Shown: one piece after another, positions 1 to 6,732 of the stretch | How the letters are laid out: each line of letters opens with the position of its first letter | Position numbering within the stretch: position 1 is the stretch's first letter | NCBI GenBank assembly: GCA_002451015.1 | Contig: DKBB01000015.1 | Location: 3,873-16,324, forward strand | Source: Acidobacteria bacterium UBA6911 | Lineage (GTDB): Bacteria > Acidobacteriota > UBA6911 | Length of the DNA: 12,452 nt | Reading direction: 5' to 3' | Position numbers and translations under genes: made by a program | Notes under the pieces: generated by a model | Told to the model about the DNA's origin: nothing | Seen by the model: the letters and a program-made list of their open reading frames with translations, nothing else | The model's database searches: none

Positions 1-41
1 ACGAGAATTTAAAAGCACTTCGCGCGAGGAGAGAAAAAGAG

Positions 42-1046
42 ATGAGAAAAACACGAAGAGACTTCGTCAAAGAAGTGGCTATAGGCACTGCTGGGCTTTC
101 GTTCGCAGGCGCACTGGATCTCCGGGCGGCGGTTGCACCCTCCGAATTCGGTCATCTCCATCACAAATTTGTTTTTGAAAAAGGAACCAGTGGCCCCGGG
201 GCCGCCGACCATCTTTTCCGAATGGAGAGCAAGGATCTGAACGACTGCAGTGCCTGTTTTTCTTTTGGGTATTACAGCAAAGTGGGGGCCTGGAATACGG
301 ACGAGCCCGCCGGCTGCACGCATCCCTACAATGAATGCCTGGTCTTTGCGGGGCTGGATCCGAAAAATCCCCATTATCTGGGCGCGGAAATCGAGATAGC
401 GCTCGGACCGGAGTATGAAAAGCACGTCATTGACGTACCCTCGATTGTTTGCGTTCCCAAGGGCCTGCCGCATGGTCCCATAGTAACCAGGAAGGCCGAA
501 AAGCCTTTTGCCCATTACTCCATCAGCCTTGCCAAAAGTTACCAGACAACCAAATTGCCGGGAAGCCCCGCCGGGACTTCATCGAAGAACGAATACGGAC
601 ACTTGATCAAGTTGATGTCCGATACTGAAAGCCTGCAGCCAATGGTAATAGGGACAGGAAACGCCGAATGGCTTACATGGCCTAAAAGCAAAAACCTGGA
701 AGGATTCATCGTTAATTTCACGTGGGGATTCTATAGCGGATTGGGCGATTGGCACGGCAAAATACCCGGATTTGATCCACACGTACACGAGGGGGACGAA
801 TATCTGTGCTATGTGGGCCTGGATGCCAAAAGACCGGATTATCTGGGAGCGGAAATCGATTTCTACATGGGCGAGAATAAGGATGAAAAATTTGTAATCG
901 ACAGCCCTATGGTTTCAGTGGCGCCTTCGATGGTCTGGCATGCTCCGGCCATCACTCAGAAAGTCGATCAGACCTATATATTTTTCCTGATTCGTACCGA
1001 TTCCGGAGAATTCTACAGTCCGCCAAAGAAAAAAGAGGGATCTTAA
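42..1046 (+). CDS. Tat-exported tandem cupin-like protein
   Basis: A 334-residue protein of unknown function. Its N-terminus is a twin-arginine signal: R5-R6-D-F-V-K10 fits the (S/T)RRxFxK rule and is followed by a short hydrophobic stretch ending near AAVA at about residue 32. Export of a folded, probably metal-bearing protein to the periplasm is therefore likely. The rest is an internal duplication, with domain 1 at about 38-180 and domain 2 at about 205-330. Both carry the pattern GLDxKxPxYLGAEI and then a VIDxP strand. Domain 2 has a cupin-type ligand set, H247, H249, E253 and H300. Domain 1 keeps only H94, E98 and H144, so one metal site may be weaker. A GAGGAG ribosome site lies about 10 bases before the ATG. 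The gene is followed by a ferredoxin and a flavoprotein, 94 bases away, in what looks like one operon. The fold is inferred from motif spacing, and no enzymatic activity can be assigned. Confidence 0.85.
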   Translation: MRKTRRDFVKEVAIGTAGLSFAGALDLRAAVAPSEFGHLHHKFVFEKGTSGPGAADHLFRMESKDLNDCSACFSFGYYSKVGAWNTDEPAGCTHPYNECLVFAGLDPKNPHYLGAEIEIALGPEYEKHVIDVPSIVCVPKGLPHGPIVTRKAEKPFAHYSISLAKSYQTTKLPGSPAGTSSKNEYGHLIKLMSDTESLQPMVIGTGNAEWLTWPKSKNLEGFIVNFTWGFYSGLGDWHGKIPGFDPHVHEGDEYLCYVGLDAKRPDYLGAEIDFYMGENKDEKFVIDSPMVSVAPSMVWHAPAITQKVDQTYIFFLIRTDSGEFYSPPKKKEGS

Positions 1047-1130
1047 GATTCGAGCTTCAGTAATAAGTAGCGGAAATGAAAACTGAATTTATTTTGAGTC
1101 TGCCGGTGGTTCCATCACCGATTCCTCAAT

Positions 1131-1135
1131 GGAGG
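1131..1135 (+). promoter_or_regulatory. Ribosome binding site that fixes the ferredoxin start
   Basis: A perfect GGAGG lies five bases before the ATG at 1141. The in-frame ATG at 1129 overlaps this ribosome site, so 1141 is the better start and the ferredoxin is 95, not 99, residues long. Confidence 0.75.
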
Positions 1136-1140
1136 ATGCT

Positions 1141-1428
1141 ATGAAAGTTTTCGCTGTTCCCAATATTGCCACACCAGGCAGACCGGCAATTTTCAACCCG
1201 GAAATATGCAACGGTTGCAATATTTGTGTCGACCGCTGCCCTTCGGATGTTTTCATCCCTAATCCTGTCGAAGGCCGATGTCCCATCATCCTGCATCCTG
1301 AGGAATGCTGGTATTGCGGCACTTGTGTCAACGATTGCCCGTGTCCCGGCGCCGTTCGATTCAACTGGCCGCTTCAACAGAGGGGATATTGGAAACGTAA
1401 GGAAACCGGTCGGATCTTCCAGGCCTGA
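1141..1428 (+). CDS. Two-[4Fe-4S] ferredoxin, AprB-like electron-transfer subunit
   Basis: A 95-residue bacterial-type ferredoxin. It has two CxxCxxCxxxCP motifs: C23, C26, C29, C33 and C56, C59, C62, C66. In this fold the fourth cysteine of each motif normally ligates the other cluster, giving two [4Fe-4S] centres. Two further cysteines, C47 and C68, are not needed for the canonical clusters. There is no signal peptide, so it should act in the cytoplasm. The flavoprotein starts 53 bases downstream with its own strong ribosome site. The pairing and order resemble aprBA of adenylylsulfate reductase and related flavoprotein/ferredoxin enzymes, where the small subunit passes electrons to or from the FAD. 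True AprB is usually longer, about 150 residues with a C-terminal tail that wraps AprA. That tail is reduced here to about 25 residues, so I do not call it aprB. Confidence 0.9.
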   Translation: MKVFAVPNIATPGRPAIFNPEICNGCNICVDRCPSDVFIPNPVEGRCPIILHPEECWYCGTCVNDCPCPGAVRFNWPLQQRGYWKRKETGRIFQA

Positions 1429-1481
1429 TTTATGGTGTTTCCGAGTTGCCCACTACTGCCCCTTCATGATGGAGGTAATGA

Positions 1482-3374
1482 ATGACTACATTTCAAGAAT
1501 TTATCGGGAATGAAGGTCATGTCCCTGAATGGCCATACGGTATTCGTTATGATCAAGAGCAGGAAATTGAAGCGGATGTCCTCGTCATCGGCGGAGGGAT
1601 TGCCGGGTGTTGGGCTGCCATAAGCGCCGCCAGAAAAGGAGTAAAAGTCGCTCTGGTTGAAAAATCCGCAACAGTGCGGAGCGGCGCCGGAGGACCGGGA
1701 TGTGACCACTGGTGTGATACGGCGGCAAATCCTCTATCCAAAGTGGATCCCGATGAATGGGCCCAACGGCTGACTAAGGGTTTCGGCGGATATGGCTGCG
1801 GTATCGGCCGCGAGATACAGTGCCGGGAAAATTATCATACTCTTCTGGAACTGGAAAAGATGGGCGGCAAGATCCGGGATGACGAGGATCAGTTCAAAGG
1901 TGTCGAAGGACGCGACGAGAAAACCAAATTCCTGATTTCTCCCCGGATGAACCCTTTTCACGACACTAATGTGGTTATCCGTGTCTGGGGAACAACTTTC
2001 AAACCGGCGCTCAAAAAGGAGTGTGAGCGCTTGGGCGTAAAAATTTACGACCGAATTATGGCCACAAGCCTGCTGACCGAAAAGGGGATTCAGGGGGGCA
2101 GAGTCATAGGAGCAACCGGATTGAATGCCCGAACGGGTGAATTCATGGTCTTCAAATCCGGGGCAACCATACTCTGCTCATCTTCGGGCGGATCCATCTG
2201 GCTCATCAGCACCGAGCTGTCCGGCTACAACACCATGTCACCCCGTGCAGTGTCCGGAGACGGTATTGCCATGGCCTGGAAAGCGGGTGCCGAATTCACC
2301 CTCATGGAAAGGTCCGGAATAATGGGCATTACGCCCGGATTCAAACACCGATGGTATACGGGCGCGGGAGACGCCAGTTACGAGAACGTCCCCCTGGTCG
2401 ACGGCAACGGCAGGGAACTCCCTATTGTTACGGAGCCCGGTTGGGGAAAGAAAGATGTCGACCGGATGGGATTCGGTTGGAGTGCAATTCGTGAGGATGT
2501 GCTGCGAGGCAAGTATGCGTTGCCGTTCTACGGGGATTTTCCCTCCATGCCTGCAATCGAACGTAAGGTCACCTGGAACATGTTGTTGGAAGAAGAGTGC
2601 ACGGGGAAAATCATTGTAGATACCTATACGAAAGCAGGATTCGATCCGGGCAAAGATCAACTTCAAAACTATGCGTTGATCGAAGGATCCAGCCTGCCTC
2701 AATGGCGGGAAGCGCACGGTGGCGGCCTGGTTGTTGATTGGGATTTGAGAACCAGCCTTGAAGGGCTCTATGCTGCCGGTACGCAGTTGTTCTCTCCGGG
2801 AGACCATAGTTTCGCGGCGGCTACCGGCAGGTATGCAGGAAGAAAGGCGGCGGTATTCGCCCGCACGGCAAACCAGCCGACAGTATCAAAAGAGCAGATC
2901 TCTATTGAGAAGGAAAGAATCTATGCTCCCATTAAAAGAAGTAACGGGATAGACTGGAAAGAGCTGCACGCAGGAATCGCCCGGGTAATGCAGTACTACT
3001 GCAGTGAATATAAAACAGAATCACTCTTTAAAATTGGGATGGACTCTCTTCTAGAAATCGAAGAAAAATGGACGCCTGCCCTGTTTGCCCCGGATCCCCA
3101 TAAGCTGATGCGCAGTCTTGAAGATTTGAGCATGCTGACGCATGCCCAAATCATAATGCATGCTTCGCTGGCGCGCAGGGCCAGCAGTAAATTCCTCGGT
3201 TTTAACAGGATTGACTATCCTCAGTTGGATCCACCGGAGTGGCATAAATTCATTACCGTGAAACAGGAGAACGGAGACGTAAAGACTGGAGAGCTATCCC
3301 TGGATCATGGGGGTAATCTCAAAAAAAATTATGAAGCGTACAACCGGGAATATATAAAAGAACACGAAGGATAA
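1482..3374 (+). CDS. FAD-dependent oxidoreductase, AprA/fumarate reductase-like flavoprotein
   Basis: A 630-residue flavoprotein subunit. The N-terminal Rossmann dinucleotide fold has GGGIAG at residues 37-42 and the ribose-binding acidic residue E60 at the end of the second strand. It is followed by an RSGAGG loop (66-71) and a DHW(C) motif at about 75-78. The C-terminal half of the FAD domain has H412-GGG, then LEGLYAAGT (about 426-434) and a GDHSFAAATGRYAGR-type segment, the usual closing part of the succinate dehydrogenase/fumarate reductase/AprA fold. A helical C-terminal domain fills the last 150 or so residues. Length and architecture fit AprA (about 630-660 residues) better than classical fumarate reductase. 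There is no signal peptide, so it is cytoplasmic. A GGAGG lies six bases before the ATG. The adjacent ferredoxin is its probable electron partner. The substrate is unknown. Because the AprB partner is atypical and no sat or qmo gene is seen, adenylylsulfate reductase proper is unlikely. Confidence 0.88.
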   Translation: MTTFQEFIGNEGHVPEWPYGIRYDQEQEIEADVLVIGGGIAGCWAAISAARKGVKVALVEKSATVRSGAGGPGCDHWCDTAANPLSKVDPDEWAQRLTKGFGGYGCGIGREIQCRENYHTLLELEKMGGKIRDDEDQFKGVEGRDEKTKFLISPRMNPFHDTNVVIRVWGTTFKPALKKECERLGVKIYDRIMATSLLTEKGIQGGRVIGATGLNARTGEFMVFKSGATILCSSSGGSIWLISTELSGYNTMSPRAVSGDGIAMAWKAGAEFTLMERSGIMGITPGFKHRWYTGAGDASYENVPLVDGNGRELPIVTEPGWGKKDVDRMGFGWSAIREDVLRGKYALPFYGDFPSMPAIERKVTWNMLLEEECTGKIIVDTYTKAGFDPGKDQLQNYALIEGSSLPQWREAHGGGLVVDWDLRTSLEGLYAAGTQLFSPGDHSFAAATGRYAGRKAAVFARTANQPTVSKEQISIEKERIYAPIKRSNGIDWKELHAGIARVMQYYCSEYKTESLFKIGMDSLLEIEEKWTPALFAPDPHKLMRSLEDLSMLTHAQIIMHASLARRASSKFLGFNRIDYPQLDPPEWHKFITVKQENGDVKTGELSLDHGGNLKKNYEAYNREYIKEHEG

Positions 3375-3699
3375 TTAGGAGTATGTCGTAAGCAGTAATT
3401 GGTATTTAGGTTTCTAAAATAAGAGATACTTCATTATTATGTGCACTTTAATCGTCGCTCAATAGATCCAATAAAGAAATTTGGGAACTTAAAGGGTTGC
3501 GTAGGTTCCCCACGATACATCTGATTGCTATACTTCCAAGCATATAAGCAACCATTCCACACTAATATTTTAATAAATCTGTCCGATTTAGAAATAAGGC
3601 GTTCTTGTGTTTAGATCCGTAGATCGACAAGCGACGGGTGAATGTTTCATGTAGGGCGAAAAAGCTTCTAGTCATTGTAACTGGAGGTCCAATCAGTAA
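3375..3699. other. AT-rich intergenic gap without a recognised gene
   Basis: These 325 bases are AT-rich. I see no convincing gene and no intrinsic terminator for the redox operon. One short inverted repeat, GGGAAC at 3483-3488 with GTTCCC at 3505-3510, has a 16-base loop and no following T-run. A TAA sits directly before the ATG at 3700, in frame, so the downstream protein cannot start earlier. Confidence 0.6.
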
Positions 3700-5988
3700 A
3701 TGAATCGATTTGAACTGGTGGCTCAAGGCGCAAAGGATGGTCTCTGGGATTGGGATCTTACTACCAACCGGATGCATTTTTCCAACCGGTGGAGCTCAAT
3801 GCTGGGCGGTGACGAATCCACAATCGGAAACACTCCGGAAGAGTGGTTTAAACGGATTCATCCTGAAGATCTCGAGCAGGTTCAATACGAAATCAGGTCT
3901 CACCTGGAAAATGACTCGAATCAGTTTAGTATTCAACACCGCATGCTTGACAAAGATAACATGTACCGATGGATGTCCTGCCGCGGCGTTATTACAAGAG
4001 ATAATGAAGGGAAAGCAATTCGGATAGCAGGGACTCATTCAGACACTGATGGCGAAAAAGTAGTGGATGATCTCACGGGCCTGCCAAACCGAATCCTGCT
4101 CCTGGATCGTCTGACGCGTTCCATTGAAACAACCAGGAAACACAGCAGCAATCTTTTTGCAGTTCTCATCCTGGATCTTGAACTTCCTGAATATGTGGAC
4201 GATTTTTTTGAGCCCACAGAACGAAATCTTTTCCTGGTTACAACGGCACGCCGTCTGGAAACTTGTTTGAGGGCCGTTAGAACTATATCCCGTCCGGGGC
4301 GCGATTATGTAGTAGCCCGCTCAGAAGGCGGGGAGTTTATCATTTTAATAGATGGATTAAACGATTTAAGCGAATCGAAAACAATTGCCGAGCGATTGTT
4401 GAAAGAGATTTCCTCACCCCTTGAAGTTAGTGGCCGCGAGGTGTTTCTATCGGCAAGTATTGGCATCGCTCTAAGTGTCACAGGGTATCAAACTGCACAA
4501 GAGGTGCTCCGTGATGCAGATATAGCCCTGTATCGTTCCAAATCGCTGGGAAAGGGCCGTTGCGAAGTATTTGATACAGCCATATTGAAATCGGTTAAGG
4601 CTAGAATTGAGTTGGAAACCGATCTTCAGCAAGCGCTGAAACGGCAAGAATTTTCTGTTTTATATCAGCCAATTATATCTTTATCCACCTATCAGATCGC
4701 CGGTTTCGAAGCCCTGATACGATGGGAGCACCCCGCTCGAGGCACGATTCCCCCATCGGAATTTATTCCTAATGCCGAGAAGACGGGACTCATTATTCCT
4801 CTGGGACGCTGGGTAATACATGAGGCGTGCCGACAGCTGAAGGCTTTGAAGGATAACCCAGAAGTACCGGAAGATATATGGATTTCAGTTAATCTGTCCA
4901 GTGTCCAATTCAAACACAACTTGTTGGTTACGGACATCGGTAATGCCCTTGCGACGGTTCATGATGCCAACGGTCTGGTTTTAGAGTTGACCGAAGGAGG
5001 AGTGATGGAGAATCCGGAAGCAGCCAACAGGATTCTCATGCAGTTGCGCGTTACCGGCGCGCGGATAGCACTGGACGATTTCGGTACAGGCTATTCATCT
5101 TTCGCTCATCTTTGTCGGTTCCCATTGGATTATTTGAAAATCGATAAATCTTTCGTGAAAAACCTTGAAACCAGTAAAGATGCAAGGGAGATTGTTCGGT
5201 CCATATGTAGCCTGGCGCATCAATTGGGATTGCGTGTGATCGCTGAGGGAATTGAAAATCAGGGGCAACTGGATAGGATCAGCTCTCTCGATTGCGAGTA
5301 CGGGCAGGGATTTCTTTTTTCCGAACCCGTAAGTAAAGATAAAGTCGAATCGTTATTAAAGAAAGAATTCGTATCGGCTAAAGGGGATACCCGGGCGGTT
5401 ACGCCAAAGGATGAAGGTGATATCAAACACGTTCCTGACCGTTTCGAAACTTCAATCTATCCATTGATCAAACCGGGATTGCAACAAAAATGGATCGAAA
5501 AGTTGAGAGGAAAGGTCAGAGTAAACAGGTTATTAATTTTAATCGGTACCGCAACCATAATCCTATATTTTACAGTAGGGATGTTTGAAAGCTACAAGGC
5601 ATCGACACCCAATTCTCCTGCAAAGGAGATCCAGAGCCCGATACCCGAAACGGTTAAACCGATACTGCCCCCGGAAGCTCCGAAGACGTCTAAAAGTAAA
5701 AAACCTTTGCCTGTTTATGAATTCCGCGTCGTACACGATCATATCATCGGTAGCTGCAGCGGGACTCTCACGGTAACACACAATACTCTTTCCTATATTT
5801 CAGATAATAATCGCCACCGTTTTGATTTAAGTTACGATCAGATCGATTTTTCTTTGGACGGAGACCGATTGAAAATTAAAACGGAATCTAAACCTTATAA
5901 CTTCAAATCAGAAAAACCCGCGTCTGAAGATGAAAACCAATCTCAACTTCAAAAAATCTTTAAAGCCATCTCCCGATACCGGTCTTGA
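3700..5988 (+). CDS. PAS-GGDEF(degenerate)-EAL protein with C-terminal membrane span and extracytoplasmic domain
   Basis: A 762-residue c-di-GMP protein. A PAS_3-like sensor domain occupies about 1-118 (GLWDWDL near the start). A GGDEF domain (about 122-300) starts at DDLTGLPNR, but its signature is S208-E-G-G-E-F213 in place of GGDEF, and the metal-site segment is D159-LELPEYVDDFF. It is probably not a cyclase. The EAL domain (about 312-560) looks catalytically complete: E337-A-L, N398, E432, D459-D460, K480, E516, E519, Q536. The expected activity is c-di-GMP hydrolysis to pGpG. After it comes a linker, a single hydrophobic span (about 611-629), a Pro-rich spacer, and a domain at about 672-745 with an HDHxxGxCxGxLxV pattern around C686. 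With the catalytic part inside, that last domain should lie outside the membrane. A GGAGG lies 12 bases before the ATG, rather far. The PAS domain begins at once, so an upstream domain may have been lost. Confidence 0.9.
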   Translation: MNRFELVAQGAKDGLWDWDLTTNRMHFSNRWSSMLGGDESTIGNTPEEWFKRIHPEDLEQVQYEIRSHLENDSNQFSIQHRMLDKDNMYRWMSCRGVITRDNEGKAIRIAGTHSDTDGEKVVDDLTGLPNRILLLDRLTRSIETTRKHSSNLFAVLILDLELPEYVDDFFEPTERNLFLVTTARRLETCLRAVRTISRPGRDYVVARSEGGEFIILIDGLNDLSESKTIAERLLKEISSPLEVSGREVFLSASIGIALSVTGYQTAQEVLRDADIALYRSKSLGKGRCEVFDTAILKSVKARIELETDLQQALKRQEFSVLYQPIISLSTYQIAGFEALIRWEHPARGTIPPSEFIPNAEKTGLIIPLGRWVIHEACRQLKALKDNPEVPEDIWISVNLSSVQFKHNLLVTDIGNALATVHDANGLVLELTEGGVMENPEAANRILMQLRVTGARIALDDFGTGYSSFAHLCRFPLDYLKIDKSFVKNLETSKDAREIVRSICSLAHQLGLRVIAEGIENQGQLDRISSLDCEYGQGFLFSEPVSKDKVESLLKKEFVSAKGDTRAVTPKDEGDIKHVPDRFETSIYPLIKPGLQQKWIEKLRGKVRVNRLLILIGTATIILYFTVGMFESYKASTPNSPAKEIQSPIPETVKPILPPEAPKTSKSKKPLPVYEFRVVHDHIIGSCSGTLTVTHNTLSYISDNNRHRFDLSYDQIDFSLDGDRLKIKTESKPYNFKSEKPASEDENQSQLQKIFKAISRYRS

Positions 5989-6732
5989 AGTGGATATATC
6001 GAATGCCTTGGGAAATCCAAATTTTGTCGGTGGATATTTTCTTCAAATATGCTTTTGACTTTAATCAAGACATTCATTGTCGGATCTAAAAATACCTGAC
6101 AAAACCATAAAGAACAGAAAGCCGGCATTTTTATATCCAATTATAAGTCTATTTATTGCAAGGTATACGGCCATTATAAAAAGATCTTGAAAACCGTTCG
6201 GGGTGCAGGCTCCTCGCGGGTTCGAATCTACTTCCTCCGCCATTGAAACCGGATCCATCCCGAAGAGATGGGGAACACTTTGGGGTCAAAAGGTTTTTTG
6301 CCCATAGGTTCGATCCGATCCACCTCATTAACAAAAAAATCCTAAATCGTAATCCATAATACAGACTAGCCGGATATCGCCTGTTATTTCGGTTATGCCG
6401 ACATATATATACGGCAGGGTGCCGACCCTCCTTTTGGAATCGGAATAGTAATAAGTTAATAACATGTTGACAGAATTCCGGTTCTTTCAATAGAATGCTT
6501 GAAAATTTGAAATAAAAATCCTTATAGGCTTCTCGGAATACCTGCATCCTTACAGGTCTGTGTCTGGATGGCATTTTAATGATCCAGGCACAACCCGAAA
6601 CCAGTGCAAAATGTGGAGGGATTATAAAAAAGTCGGCGATTCTTGGAATAACGCGGAGGATGCTTCTAGCTACTTTACCAAATATAAATGTCACAATAAA
6701 ATCCTGTTTCTTCTGCATGGGGGACGCAAAAC
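5989..6732. other. 744-base region without a confident gene, containing a tRNA scar
   Basis: No convincing protein gene is visible on either strand. The one clear landmark is a partial tRNA-Ser at 6186-6242, described separately. A frame on the + strand stays open from 6503 to a TGA that overlaps the protease start at 6733. It lacks an ATG with a ribosome site and resembles nothing I know. I see no strong terminator after the upstream gene. Confidence 0.6.
6186..6242 (+). pseudogene. 3' half of a tRNA-Ser(UGA), degenerate
   Basis: The segment reads as a serine tRNA from the anticodon loop to the 3' end. It has CTTGAAAACCG (anticodon TGA at 6188-6190), then a long class II variable arm, then a GGGTTCGAATC T-loop signature at 6218-6228, then the discriminator G and an encoded CCA ending at 6242. 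The 5' half (acceptor strand, D-arm, 5' side of the anticodon stem) is missing, and the bases before 6186 do not pair. The T-stem has mismatches and the 3' side is one base short, so it is not a working tRNA. Fragments with this boundary are typical of attachment sites left by integrative elements that recombine in the anticodon loop. Confidence 0.75.

Noticed and set aside
1482..3374. Calling the flavoprotein and ferredoxin true AprA and AprB
   Set aside because: The ferredoxin lacks the long AprB tail, and no sulfate-reduction partner gene is nearby; only similarity in architecture is supported.
3483..3510. Inverted repeat GGGAAC/GTTCCC after the redox operon as a terminator
   Set aside because: The loop is 16 bases, the stem only six pairs, and no T-run follows.
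6307..6316. GGTTCGATCC, resembling a second tRNA T-loop 65 bases after the tRNA-Ser scar
   Set aside because: The flanking bases do not form a T-stem or an acceptor end, so it is taken as chance.
6149..6718. 189-codon open frame on the minus strand in the 744-base gap
   Set aside because: It runs antisense through the tRNA-Ser scar, its composition is unlike a protein, and no motif or ribosome site supports it.
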